This document shows, one piece after another, positions 1 to 12,380 of a DNA stretch of 64,000 nucleotides. The DNA comes from Xiphias gladius (Eukaryota; Chordata; Actinopteri; Istiophoriformes; Xiphiidae), in NCBI RefSeq assembly GCF_016859285.1, contig NC_053422.1, forward strand, positions 13,504,501 to 13,568,500, in the 5' to 3' direction. The position numbers were made by a program, and so were the translations under genes. The notes under the pieces were generated by a model. The model was not told where the DNA came from and did no database searches. It saw nothing but the letters and a program-made list of their open reading frames with translations. Each line of letters opens with the position of its first letter. The stretch's first letter is position 1.

Positions 1-133
1 TTTTTTGAAGAGCTACTACTTGAATAGTTTTTAACGGAACAAGAGATGTATTTAAGTCAATTAACAGTATTTCCACTTGAGCTGGATATTCTAGTGCACT
101 TTGCAATTTGCATGGTTGTGATGTTTTATCTAC

Positions 134-494
134 CAGCCAAGTTGTTATAGCAGTCCACTTGTGTGTTTCTCAGTGAAGCCTCCTGTTCAGGTGTGAGAGC
201 AGGTCTCTCAGGTCCAAACCCTTTGATTGAAGTCATCACATCAGCGTCGAGGCCTCGGAGGATCAGCAGAGCACGGTGATAACGGCCAATGGCTGAGCGA
301 ATGTTCTTCTCCCTGTAGAAAGCATTTCCTTCCGTTTTCATTTGTGCTGCTTCCTCTAGCAAAGACCAAACCGGCTTTGTGGAAGTCTGTCGGTGTCCAG
401 AAACGCCTGGTTCTGCGGCTGCTGCCGCCGCTGCCCCCTGCACATCTGGCCTCTCCTCCCTTCCCGCAGCCTCCATTTCTGCAGCGGAGCTCAT
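134..494 (-). CDS. ttc9c: ttc9c, first coding exon (tetratricopeptide repeat protein 9C), partial
   Basis: The exon starts at an ATG (494-492) two codons before a Ser-Ala-Ala stretch and is preceded by a good acceptor (TTTTACCAG ending at 498). It encodes 120 codons and ends in phase 1 at a GTAGAT donor (133). A low-complexity Ala/Glu-rich head of about 35 residues is followed by the TTC9 family core: KTEGNAFYREKNIRSAIGRY, then HRALLILRGLD, then LTPEQEASLRNTQ and CYNNLA. That spacing and the LTPEQE segment match TTC9C better than TTC9A or TTC9B as I recall them. TPR repeats are protein-interaction scaffolds; TTC9C has no well-established single function. The remaining TPR exons lie beyond the left edge. 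The Ala run is a fish- or lineage-specific extension compared with the human protein, which begins close to the TPR. Confidence 0.85.
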
Positions 495-1083
495 GAGCTG
501 GTAAAATGACAAACTTAACATGAATAAATGTTTTATGAAGCCAATAAAGAGCTTTACATACATACACAGACATCATTTCAAGCTCCTGCTGTACATTTAG
601 TGCCTCACTCACCTAACATACTAAATTGATACCAATACCACGCTTGTTAAACAGACACTCAACTGATTTAACTGTCCACAAGGAGTACTTCATTGCCTCT
701 GATAGCAGTTTCCACTTTCCAGATCATATACCGTTCCGTAGTCAGTCATTACAAAACTGATATCATAAACCATCCAGGACAATATAGTCATAATCTGCAC
801 AAGCCCAAAAATACTGTTATTGAGCCTTATGATACCTTACAAATGATTGAGTGATGTCAATACGTTGCACTATCGGTAACTACCCCGAATTAGTTGGGAA
901 AGACGTGGGGTCACTCCATCCCAGTCCGTAATGCTTAGGGTTACGCCGAGGATGGTGGATGATGGGCAATTATCCTTCATCAACATTTACCGGATTTTAA
1001 CAACACTCTGTACAGGAGCCCGTTAACGCTTTGTGGCTACAGCTAACCGAGCTAACGGGGCTATCAAGCTATCTTCACTTACC

Positions 1084-1250
1084 TCACTCACACTAGCTAA
1101 CGTTCGTTCAGTTCAGTTTATAATGTCCACACAGTTTAACAGCCTGGCAAATTAAAATGTGATGGCTAAAGTGTTATGCATCATCTCACCTTACAAACTA
1201 CCAGGAAGATAATCAACCGACAGCTAACTATTACTTCTCCCCGTGGACAA
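1084..1250 (-). promoter_or_regulatory. Probable ttc9c promoter and non-coding first exon
   Basis: Read on the minus strand, a consensus donor GAG|GTAAGT lies at 1083/1082, as expected for a 5'-UTR exon spliced to the acceptor at 498. A second possible donor (TTAG|GTGAGTG) lies near 612. No TATA box is obvious. The call is inference from splice consensus and position. Confidence 0.35.
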
Positions 1251-1284
1251 CCATTCTACTGCTGTTGGTCGCTTCCTTGTTGTT

Positions 1285-2085
1285 TTTTTTCTTCTTCTTC
1301 TTCTTCTTCTTCTTCGTCGTCGTCATCTTCTTCTTCTTTGGATTTTAACGTCAGGTTTCATCCTAAAGGTTGCGCTACTGACATCTTCTGGAGTTTTTTT
1401 TTAACTCCCATAGCGCCAAGTGTGTCAGACTGTCCTTCAACAATCCTGTTCTCAGTAGGAAGCTGACCAAGCATCTTCTGCCTTGTCCCTTACCACCACA
1501 CTCCAGTATGCTCTTCACTCTTGTCGGCCCTAATCTTGCCATTTCTTCCATCACTTCCTTTCTCTCTGCTACATATTTCCTGCAAGTAAAAAAAAACATT
1601 CCTTAGTTTCTGATACCTCGCAAACGTAACAAAAAAAACAGTTGTATGCTTCCCTACAATGTCAAGTGTACTGTTCAGATTATTGTGTGCTATCGCTAAC
1701 CTACTCATGATTGTCTCTTTTCTACTTCTCACGATACCAACTCTAATTTGAGTGGAATGCAAATGTCTTCGATCCCACTGCTCCTGCTGCCATTCTTTCC
1801 CTCTGATTTTCAGAGAGTAATGCTTGTGTCTATGTTTTCTTATTTTTAACAGCTTGTCTGGCTAGTTTGTCCGCTCTTTCATTACCTATAATGCCTGCAT
1901 GAGCTGGAACCCAAATGAATATGACCTTGGCGCCTTGTTTCCTTATTCTTGTGTGCACCCACCTTATTTCATAAAGTAAATCCTGACCGACTAAACTTTC
2001 AAATGCATGCCTATATAAGAACTTATGCACTGTATTCAGCATCAAATCAAACAAAGGCCTAAATATCAAAACATAATACAACAAA
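1285..2085 (-). mobile_element. Decayed 3' end of an RNase H-bearing LINE (I/Nimb-like clade)
   Basis: Minus-strand frames contain a recognisable LINE RNase H motif at 2084-1830 (VIFIWVPAHAGI, then GNERADKLAR). It is followed at 1762-1490 and 1599-1375 by the typical post-RNase H tail of such elements (LNST..IVGKHTT, CRKYVAERKEV). The pieces sit in different frames, so the copy is frameshifted and 5'-truncated; no reverse transcriptase is present. The 3' end runs into a GAA-type repeat (CTTCTT... on the plus strand, 1286-1338), which looks like the element's simple-repeat tail. An RNase H domain downstream of RT places it in the I-like group of non-LTR elements; the exact family would need a library search. 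Confidence 0.8.
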
Positions 2086-2089
2086 CTTA

Positions 2090-2722
2090 ATACTAATTTA
2101 TTTTTCTATCTGTGTTTCATGTTGTATTTCTGTCACCGGATGGGTGTTTTGATCAATAAAACACACCTATAATGTAAGTACCTTCTATCAGTAACATGTT
2201 AAAAGTCGTACAATGTATGCTGTAAAAACTAATGGTTACAATTGGGTAAATACCTGCAGTACCACTACTTCCATACTGACCATAACAGGCCCAGGGCATA
2301 AATGTCACAACATAAGGGAGGGAGGCGTAGGTCTATAGATTTATCCTGCATTTCCACTCATCCATTCATCCTGCACATTTACACAAAGTTTTACATTTTC
2401 ATTTATTTACCTCCCGGCCTTTTTGGGCTTGTACTGTTTGATAGTTACACATAAAATGACGTCGTTATTATGCACCAGTTACAAAAGCCATCAGGCTCTA
2501 TTAATCAAACCCCCAAAAAATATAATTCAATTAATACACCAATGTAATTATTACTAATTCATTAACACATGCACTTGTTGCGAGTGATGCATTCTTACAT
2601 AATCCCGTGGCAAAGATTATCATTTAATAAAGATTAAGTATTTGGTATAAAAATAGAAACATGATCATTTACAGTAGCTTTATAAAAAAAACATGTTTGC
2701 ATTCCTTTAAATCATTTCTCTT
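2090..2722 (-). other. slc5a7-like 3' untranslated region and flank
   Basis: No coding potential is seen. On the minus strand a canonical AATAAA (plus-strand TTTATT) lies at 2402-2407, giving a 3' UTR of about 330 bases for the upstream transporter. Left of that, up to the LINE, the sequence is AT-rich and unremarkable. Confidence 0.45.
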
Positions 2723-5700
2723 TCAGTCCTGTTGTTTTGTGGTCAGCATGAACTCAGTCTCATTTTGAACTTCAGGTTTCTCCTCCTCATCTGGTTTGGT
2801 GGTGCCACTGCTCATTAACATTAGTTTCTGTGGCGGTTTGTGGGTTTTCACTTTGAATACATCCCACCTTTCGGAAATCAGACCTTTGTTGAAGAGCAGT
2901 GAAGCCAGGTAGGAGAATAACAAAGTGGCAAAGATATTTGACAACGAGCAAATAGTCATAACAGGAGAGTGCTGGACATACACGCCATCCTCAAGAGTGC
3001 AACCTGGGAAGTGGAGAACAACTGGCAATCCTATCGAAGGCTCGCCACTCAGCACTCTCATCAACACCACAACTAGCAAGCCCATGATGGAGCCGTAGCC
3101 ATTGGAGATGTTTGAGAAGAGGACGCAGATGAGTTGAGGGAACATGATGGTGTAAGTTATGCCTGAGCCCAGGATCCAGAAAACCATGATGCTGTTGTGC
3201 AGGAAGGTGAGCGATGTGCCGGCCAAGCCCACCAACACCACAGTGATACGGATCACCCACTGGAGCTCCCTATCTGATGCCTGCGGGAGAGGATAAAAAA
3301 AAAAAAGGCTGGAAGCAGAAACAGAAAAGAAATAACCAAGTCTAATCTTCCTCTGAGGTATCCTCTTACCTTGGTCCTCAGGATGTTCTTGTAGATGTTG
3401 GATGTGAAGATGGAGGCAGCGGACAGTAAAGCTGAGTCTGCTGATGACATAACGGCAGCAGCTATAGCTCCAATACCAATAATGGAGATGTAGTTTGGGG
3501 TGAGGTGCTGCAGAGCAATGGGCAGAACCTGGCCGGCCTCTCCTCGCTCGTATGGGGACAGGGAGCCATATGAGGTCATATTCCAGTCTGACACCAAAAC
3601 ATAAAAATGCAAAAATCAATTAACATAGGTTCACACTTTTATTCAATTTGACTCTATTGCTGTACCTGTGGATGCTGCGACTGCTCCAATCAACACAGGC
3701 GGGATTCCAAGTATGAAGATGAGGGGAGCTGCAAGAAAGCAGGTGAGCCTGGCGGTGGCTGATGAGGAAGCTGACAGTGTCCTCTGGTGGAAGTCCTGAT
3801 ATCCCAGGTTACCTAAAGCCTTAGAAAAATTATTATACAGTATGGAATATATTGGTACAGCATGGAACAAGACTAGGTCAAAACCTACTGTATGGCTGGA
3901 CCGCCCTTTATCTATTTGCTTCTCCCCTACTGTCTTTGCTCACATATACAATAATTTAATACAGGTGAGTTCCCAATAAAAGTGTTCTCATTTATATGTT
4001 TTTCTGTTTGTGTTGTCCGCTGATCTGCTCTGCTAAAATCCTGATTTTATAACTGCGACGCCGTCTCACAAAATCACCAGACACACAAGTTAAAGACAAC
4101 GGCTGTGCTGTGATTTCAGCTTTATTTACTTGTAAAATGATCACTCAGAGAGAAAGTTAGAAGCTTATTCACATCTTTGTCAGCTGCCATGCGGTCAATT
4201 GAATGAGAGGCATAGAGCGGTGTGCCTGCAAAGGGAAACCCTGACCTCGTGCTTGCGGGGCAATACTGACGACTCACTTCTACGGAAAATAGCCAAGGCT
4301 TGCCAAAAAAGTCGGTAGGTGCTTCTGTGAAGAAAAGTCGCTAAAGGGGTCTGACAAGTCTGTAAACCTAGCGAGAAAGTGTCGGTAAACCCCCAGTACA
4401 AAGTAACAGCACGAAATATATGCCAACATAACATACACACAAATAACAACAAATAAGAGATTATGCACACGGTGACAAAAAGTAATATACCAGTTTAACT
4501 ACTGGGTGCTGCTAAGTTTTTGAAAAATTTTACCAGGATGCCCAAGGATAAAGTTTTCTTATGCATCCTCTGATGGGCCATTTCACTACAGATAGTTTGG
4601 CTTGTTACAGTAAGAGGCACGTTTTTCTAATTAATTTTATGAAGCCTCTGTTCTATTCAAGTGTGACAGTTTTATTCAAGCCATGACAGTGTGACAGTCA
4701 GCCAGCATGAACAATACCATGAAACTGAAGCAGCTAAACAGAATTCAGCAATCAATGAGTTTAATATTTTCCCTCCTGCTTTTCCAACTGAGACATGTAA
4801 CAGTGTCTGCAAACAAGGCTTATTCACACAGCAAACAAACTGTATGATTTAATGTGGAGATAAAGTCAAAAAATGTACAAAATTACTAAATGCAGTCCTT
4901 ACCAATATTAGAAAATTATCAATCCACCTCCATGCTCTTTCTTTTTTCACTTCCCCAATCCAGGGGGCCTGGTAGGTAAAGTTGAAAGCGGTCTTGGTGA
5001 TGTCAACTGAATGGGGGCTCGTCAAGATGAAGGGGACCGAGAGCCACTGCAGAAACGACAAGGAACTACTGACATGATCTTTTTAATATGTGCATATTTA
5101 CTTGATAAAATAAGGTAGTGTGATATTCGTTCAGTTTCAGACTATCCATATTGGTAGGCTGGTGTGATGAACAGAGGTATTAGAAGCTTGGCAGGATGCC
5201 TGGAAGGAACCATAAGCGTTTCATAAGATATAGAAAGAGATAAGATAAAATTGTTCATCATCTTTACTGGTCCTAAGCCAAATTGGCTGAATTTAAAAGA
5301 GATCTCGACCTCTCTACATGTGATCTATATTATTCCACATGTTGAGGGGTGGGAGAGGCTATTATTATTATTCTTTGTATGTGGTAAATGATATTAATGG
5401 TTTCCTGTCTGCAATCCTTGTCATATCATAAAAATACTTTGATCAGGAAAAAAAGAAAGGAACACACCAGACTGAAGAATATGAGAGTTAGCTGTATGAT
5501 GTCTGTGTAGGCTACGGAGTAGAGGCCTCCCAGCAGTGTGTAGACGATGGCTACTGCTGCAGAGATCCAAATGCAAAGAGCATAGGGAAAATCCAGGATC
5601 ACACTCATGGTTGCACCTTCAAAAGTAACATGAATACATACATTCAGATTTATATTAATGCACACACAAATATAAAAAAAAGTTTTTTGAATATCAGCTC

Positions 5701-7120
5701 ATTCAGTTTTGCACAATACCTGCCGCGCACATCAGTAGGATGTTGACAGATCATTTGATAGTTTCTATCCAATATTCAAAACTGAGTTTTGATATACAAA
5801 AGTGACATGTAAAATCCTTGAAACACAAAACCATTCACAGAAGGCCACTTTTCATTTAAGTCAAAAAGCTTTTATTTTCTGACTTGCAGGATGAACTGAG
5901 GGGATCAGGTTTATATTTACACACAGAGAGTTACAGCTGACGAGTCTCCTGTCACAATAATATATTTGACAGGTTGACAGGTGATAAGTTCAATGCATTA
6001 GTTTTTTAAATCCAGGAACTTTGAAAGAAGTTAAATATGTTTCAGCCTTTCACCTGCTGATTTTTTTGAATCATTACGGTGGCAATGAGTTGCACGTGGG
6101 TTTCATCACGTTTCAAATCAAAAGAATAAAAATTTCCTGGAGATCATATACAGTAAGTTCATTACAGTGCAATAAGTAAACAATGGTAGGAAGTAAAACC
6201 CTTGTGTTATTGCAAAAAAAAGGGACTTTTAGAGAAAACTGACACCAGTGTCACTTACCTAAGCCGATAAGAGTTCCTGTCACCCAGATTATATCAGATA
6301 TAATCAGTGCCACAGACAGAACTCCACTTATTAAGTTTCCATACTTGATCTGGAACGGATCCATCATTGTCACATATTCTCTGTCTCTCATCTCCTTGGC
6401 GAAGAAAAGTCCACCTTAATAATTGAATTACAAAAAGGGAGATAGATTTATGTCCCCGCATGGGAGTGCTACTGCATGTTTCCCTGCATTTTTTCTGTTT
6501 AAAAGAGTCTGTTTCCACCGATTTAGCATTGCAGTCCTATAACATTGTCAGATTCATGATGGACAGTTTAAAAAAATGCTCAAAATTGATGCAGTAAAAC
6601 AGGAGAATTCATCGTTTTATTCCATGCATTCTTCTTCCTGGGTACCGACATTACCCACGATGCAACTTGCCCACAAACAATTCAGTCAGAGATTTGGGTG
6701 TGTTATGCTGCTTGGAGCCACAAAAGGCTTTATACAACTTTTTTCATAGATGCAGTAGTGCTCCCCAAGACCTGTAAACAGACACTGACGTGTAAAATCA
6801 GTGGACTTTAATGTACATTTGAAATGTCAGCTTATGCAAATGTAAATATTAATTATTTTGTACTGAAGGGCACAGGTACATGTCTTTCCTGTCTGACAAG
6901 ACAGACCGTGCAACTCATTAGTACATGTAGCAGATATGTCTTTCCAGGCTTATGAAATCATGAACATGATGCCTGAAAAACAGGCTTACCCACAATGAAA
7001 GACATGGCTGCTGTTACTGGCATGACAGCCCAGGTCAGACCCATGGTCGGAGTGTACACTGCCTCTGTCAGGCCAATGATGAAGCCTCCTCCAACAAATG
7101 TAGCTGCAGGAATCACACGA

Positions 7121-7169
<49 letters not shown>

Positions 7170-7893
7170 ACGTAAACCTTAGTCACTTTGGGGGAGGTGT
7201 GGATCCGACTAAGAACCAGAAGACACCATGCACGCCCCACCTTTAACGGTTAACCTGAGTGCTCTAGGCGGCACCGTGCTAAGTTGCTAACCAAGTTAGC
7301 TGCTATAACTCGAGGTAAACTTTATAGCTGCTAAAGTAATCTTGGTTGCTAACTGCACACATGTCCACATTTGGCAAATACTAGATATATAAGGAGTAAC
7401 CTTGTAATGTTATTGTAGCTGAAGTTAGCATTGAAAAGTACCTAATAGATGATTAGCAAAAAAATATATATATATTGCGTAAACGCTACAACGGGACGTT
7501 TAAAAATTTAATGAGACATTATAGACTGTACGAGCTATGTAAATAAACTTTAACTTGAATGACAGCGCAATTTAAGGCTGCCAAAATGCGGCTAATTGCG
7601 AAGATAGCTTTAATTGAAATTTTAAGTTAGCTAGAAATCTAATTTCTCTCATTTTAGTGTGTTTCAGCTGTTTTCCCTCCCGCACACCAGTGTGTGTCTG
7701 CACACTCACCTGTCATGGTGAAGACTCCCACCACCAGGCGGATCCCTCTGTTTCCCAGCAGAGTAGCCTCTGTCCGGTCAGCCTGGCTGTCTCTCTGCGC
7801 CCTCTTGGACTTCATGGAGGCCCAGATGCCGGTGCCCAGCACCATCAGGTAGAAGAGCACCGTCACCACCAGTCCCGGGACGTTGAGGCTCAT
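2723..7893 (-). CDS. High-affinity choline transporter 1-like protein (SLC5 family), 8 exons, complete
   Basis: Coding exons: 7710-7893, 6990-7103, 6259-6414, 5468-5616, 4903-5046, 3666-3819, 3370-3587, 2723-3280. They total 1677 nt (558 aa) with consistent phases. The protein aligns along its whole length with SLC5A7/CHT1 (about 580 aa), the sodium-coupled choline transporter that feeds acetylcholine synthesis. Landmarks are the N-terminal helix after [13 protein letters not shown] and TEAVY in exon 2, MMDPFQ in exon 3, LGATMSVI and [10 protein letters not shown] in exon 4, and [19 protein letters not shown] in exon 7. The C-terminal tail is acidic and unlike the CHT1 tail. At the positions equivalent to human W62, Y91 and W254 it has Phe, Ala and Tyr, while W141 is kept, so the substrate may differ from choline. 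Exon 6 uses the acceptor TCTAAG|GCT, seven bases upstream of a decoy AG; only that choice keeps the frame. I leave the symbol blank because teleosts carry several slc5a7 paralogues. Confidence 0.9.
4675..4805. repeat. Dispersed repeat, copy 1 (slc5a7-like intron)
   Basis: About 130 bases resemble 42932-43052 in the same orientation. The shared core is AAACTGAAGCAGCT, then AACAGAA, then TCAGCA, followed by TGCTTTTCC and GACATGT-like blocks. I do not recognise the family. Confidence 0.6.
7122..7164. repeat. (CA)n microsatellite in slc5a7-like intron 1
   Basis: An AC dinucleotide tract that begins 19 bases upstream of the exon 2 boundary on the transcribed strand, inside the region where the polypyrimidine tract and branch point should lie. 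Confidence 0.95.
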
Positions 7894-10480
7894 CTTGCAA
7901 TGATTGACTGACTGAAAGGATGGCAGACCGTGGCTCACCCGCCTCTTTAAAGCCTTCGACTGTGGGTTAAAACAAGCTTGACCAGATTCTGAAGACGGTT
8001 AGCTCATCACCAATACAACCAGCTGAAGAGAGAAAGAATTTACATGAAGCAGGTCTATTTTTACATAGAGTAATAGCTTTATTTTCATTGCACTGTTTTT
8101 ATACTTTACAATGTATTAGAAGTTTGTAGATTTACTGGTAGACTAATGCTGTTATAGATTGCTTACATATTATATGTGTAATTATAGTATAATAAAACTT
8201 TGCCTTCATTCATTCATTATGATTCAATTTCCACTGAATGGGAAACATTCAACCGGCCAATTTATCAATCAAAACATGGCATACCAGGATCAAATAGATT
8301 AAATTAGCATGAAAGAGCAGATGGAGATTACATCTTCGGACTTCTGGAAACTGACTGACACCTCAGGACACCATACATCTGCCCATACATCTGCCCTGGC
8401 TGCGCCCATGATTATCTCACTTAGCTAAAGCTGGTATGCAGACAGAGGGAAATGTACTGCTTTCATCTGATACTACCACTGGGGTCACCAACATCCGAAA
8501 TGTTTAGAGAATCTGACACAACCATAAAGCTGGTCATTACTTTAACTTCAGTGTCAGTTATGTAGCTTTCAGTCTGAATGCTCAGTCTTTTTCTCACACA
8601 TCCAATCCATCACCAATGTGGTTTACCCATATTTAGGGTTATTTAACCACAGCAGCCTCACAATGGATTTCAAGAAGGCAGCTGCAAAAATATGAATGTA
8701 ATAAATTAGGGAGGCATATGTAATCCTTTATGTACAGACTTAAATATTCGTTGTGACTACCAGCTCTCTCTTGTCCGGACTGGTAAGACTGGCAGGGACG
8801 CCAAGGTCAACAAATGTTTGCCTTCTCCCTGTGATTCAGACTAAGTCATATCTTTTAAAAAGAACTGGACGTGATACTATGGGAGGCCACGGAGCTGCAC
8901 TCCCACGTCATTTATCGGCTGCCAAAACACCACAAAGTGAATCTCCCGGCAACAACACGGACAAGAGCACGGACTCTGAAATTTAGTTTTAAATGGAAAG
9001 TATTTTTCATAAGACTAAATATTTATGACTCAATAAGCAACTACTAAAATTTAACTTAAGAAAAAAAAAACTTTTTTATTTATTAAAAGTTTAACATTCA
9101 ACAAGAGGGTATACAAGATGGAAATGTCATTAATTTTTTTCAGGTATATAGATCCAAAGTGGAACTTGAGCTTCCAGGTTGTTGCCTTGAACAGAGCCTT
9201 TCTCAACAGTATGTTGTGCGGGTCACTTTGCAACGCTCTCTCCTAAACGACTACAGGTGCAGCACTGCTGCTCCTGTAGTTTTTCCAAGGGAACTTGGGG
9301 TTTTTTCTTTTTGTTTTGTTTTTTTTTTTTTTTTTTGGTGTGTGTGCTTACAAAGGACCTGTTGTCTAACCCTGTCAAAATCGCAGTGGGTTCAATTTCT
9401 TACAGCAACTGCTGTAGTGGATGGCAATCTGTAAACCCCAGAGACATGGTTCAGTTTTTCCCACAAAGACTGGTGAAAGAAATGCTGAATGAGACATTTC
9501 ATTGAGTTACAGAAAGTGTAACATGATGTCTTCACTGAAGAAATGAACCAGGGAGGACATCGGTCAAACAGCCAAGAATTACAGCGGTCACGGATGATGA
9601 GCTCAAAAAGACTGGAAGTCCGAACAATTTTTGACTGTCAGAGAAGATGATTCCGACAGGAGAGCGTGTTAGTCTGTGACTGATATGCAAGGATACACAA
9701 ATGTGCTTTTTACATATTACCGTATTTCATGTTTAACTTATATGAGAGAAAAGGCCTCAGTGATGAGGATTCCCTCCACCTTGGATTAATGGTATCTAAG
9801 GGAACCTTTCCCACCAGGACGAGTGTTGATGTGTTTCCTATCCTCAGAAGCAGATGTGCTGGGCTGGGTCGTGAGATGAGCTGAGTGTTCACACTACTAA
9901 AAAAATCTGCCTCTCGCTTCATGTGCACAATACACTGCACATCTCAAGTGTAACTCGTGGCAGGTCAGATGTAATTCTGACATAACGCACAGTATATACT
10001 GGAGTAAAGTCGCGGACTTGATGGGCCTAAACAAATGCACGGACTAGTTCTCATTTTGCAAATAAATCAAATGGTTATGTTACAAATTAAGATATCTGAC
10101 TTTAAACTCGACACAAAATGAGTTAAGATCTCATAGGCCGAGTATAAGTACTCAGTATCATCATTATTACTGATGCTCTAGCGTGTAAACAGCCTCTGAA
10201 AGTTGGCCTGGGTCAGGAATTCCCAACGCCCGGTACTGGTCCGGACATCAGAGATATTCCCCACTATCAGGAGCCGATCGTCCGCCCGGTCCCACGCCCA
10301 CGCCGCTCCACCCGTCGCTCTCCTGCCAGCACAAGCAATGGAAGCCCGATGATAATATCGGCGTGCCCCCCCGGTCACTGACCACTGGCTAATTTCCTCA
10401 TTAAGTGCTGAGTCGGATTTGACGTGGCATCTAAATAAACTCCGGTCCCCAGTCTCACGCTTCTCCTCTCCCGTCCGCAT
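7894..10480. other. Upstream flank of slc5a7-like; no gene recognised
   Basis: AT-rich sequence with homopolymer T runs (for example 9314-9336). Short open frames here have no family features. It may contain 5'-UTR exons of the slc5a7-like gene, but no exon boundary can be fixed from sequence alone. Confidence 0.4.
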
Positions 10481-10499
10481 TGGCTCCCTCTCGCTCCTC

Positions 10500-11170
10500 A
10501 CCAGGCTGCTGTGCCCCCGACATGTTCATTACCGCTGCCAAAAACGCCCTTCTACGCACTTCTACCCGTTCAAATGCGTCCGTCGCCGCGGCCGCACGGA
10601 CGACCGACGTCGGGCGTGAGCACGCGCGCCTGCGGGTGGTTGCCAGGACCGTCGGGACTCAAGTGTCTGAAACGCGGTTAAGAAAGTCCGCACAATCCGT
10701 GCGAAGCCTCGGCTACGACACCAGCCCCGTTAAAGGTGGGAGGGCATCTCACCCTGGCCCCTACGGCGAGAAAAGGGGTCACTGTGTTACCGCATTCAAC
10801 CATAGACGAGAATCAAGGCGAGATTTCACTATAATCGCGTCTGATTTGCAGAGTAAAGGCAAACTAGTTTCCAGCAAGCGCAGCCGTTGCGACATTAAAA
10901 GTAGCGTAACGAAATGCGTCGCGTACACTTTACGAGCCGACGTCCTCGGCGACGAGACAAGTGGCTGCGGCTGACGCAGCCTCTGCGGCCGTTCCTCAAG
11001 CCGCCGCGCAGAGACGTCGGAGCCCGTGCCAACGCTGCCGATAAAACGTTTATCGGCGAGCTGGCTGTCGCGTGCCGATTGGAAACCGTCCCGAAACGCT
11101 GGCAGCGGGCTGCGCTCGCGGCTCAGCGGCGCCATTGCCTTAGAGTTCACCTGAGGTCTTCGGCATCGGC
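10500..11170. promoter_or_regulatory. Orphan CpG-rich block (candidate CpG-island promoter)
   Basis: GC- and CpG-dense sequence against an AT-rich background (many CG steps between 10540 and 10640, and again from 10915 to 11130). No coding exon was recognised on either strand; the open frames across it are what high GC content produces by chance. It lies 2.6-3.3 kb upstream of the slc5a7-like start codon (minus) and 4.8 kb upstream of dpf2 (plus), so it could be a distal promoter for the former or for a non-coding RNA. Confidence 0.5.
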
Positions 11171-11289
11171 AAAAAAAAAAAAAAAAAAGGTGCCCTTGCC
11201 GCGTCCGGACGCAAACCTGCTGCAGGAGTGGACTAAAGAAGAGGTAGTAGCCTGTCAAACCACTTATTCAGCCGACAAGTAATGGTTTA

Positions 11290-12375
11290 CTTATCGTGCT
11301 AATAATGCAGAATTTCAAAAATGACAAATAAAAACAATGTTTTTTTTGTGTTTTTTTTTTTTTTTTAAATTCCAAGCTTTGTGAGTTGACTGTTCCCTGA
11401 AGTCCAAGTTAAAATATTGTTGTTTGACCAGCAGCAAAAAAAATTCAAAACTGTTTAGATTACTATCACAGAAAACTCAGAGACTAATCACTTAATCCAC
11501 TACTTATTTCTGCTTTAGGGTGTCGGTTGGTTTTCTTCGTGCCTGGGAAAAGAATGAAATCGCAATGTATAGTGGAGGTCAATAGGGCCCCAGCAACAGA
11601 TTTCCGGCCCTGGGGCCCTTTAAGAGGTTAATCCAGCCATGGACTCTCTAACTACTGCCATGGGTGATTTAATGTACTGCAAAACAGTTCACTGTATTTT
11701 ATCTTTACATCAAAGGTTTTTCAAATCTTCATCTGCAGAGCAGCGTTAGCTGTCAAATGGATGTACAGGAGTAAAAATGTACAACATTCGCCTGTGAAAT
11801 GTATTGTCAGTTTAAAGTAGCACAAATACTCCAACGCCTCAAGGCTGTAGTACTGTAGTAAGTGTGACAGGTTTTCAGACAATGAGACGACTGAATGAAC
11901 TTCGCCCGGGAAGGCCTACTTACTGGTCTGCTGTGCGTCTGGTCGGCTGAAGGTAGATTCATCCAGGCCTGCCTCCGTCCGTCTGCCCTGTTTTACTGTC
12001 AATCCCAATCCCCCCCTCGAAGAGGGGGAGGAGTCAGTGAGCTCATCACTGGTATCCCACCTCATGTGGGGGGGGGTGGGGGTGGGGGACGTAAAATTGT
12101 GCCAGTGGAGAAAAAAAGGAGAAGGAGAAAAAAAGGGAGAAAAAAAAAGATGACAGTGTTTGCAGTTTGGTTTTTTTTCATTTGGCTGAAGGCTCCTCAG
12201 CTGTAAGCGATCTCTTGTTGCATATCAGATATTCTTAGTTATTTCCCGGGAGCAAGCGTATTGGTCATATTGGTCCTTAAAGGTAACCTACAATGTTTTC
12301 ATTTCGACTGAAAAACGTTCACAAATATAATGTTTGACCGGACTGGAAAGGTGTTTTGAGAAAGGGCCATTTAGT
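11290..12375. other. Intergenic stretch; no gene recognised
   Basis: Contains T runs, a G-rich tract near 12068-12090 and an A/G-rich purine tract at 12109-12150. No coding features are visible. Confidence 0.4.
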
Positions 12376-12380
12376 TATAG

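Noticed and set aside
3812-3819. Alternative acceptor CTTTAG|GT for slc5a7-like exon 6
   Set aside because: It would put the exon out of phase with exon 5. The acceptor seven bases upstream (TCTAAG|GCT) keeps the frame and restores [10 protein letters not shown].
8753-8986. 77-codon open frame upstream of slc5a7-like
   Set aside because: No recognisable domain, no splice context and ordinary chance length.
10480-11282. Open frames of 120-164 codons on both strands
   Set aside because: They lie in the CpG-rich block where stops are scarce; composition is Arg/Ala/Ser-biased and no domain or splice pattern supports coding.
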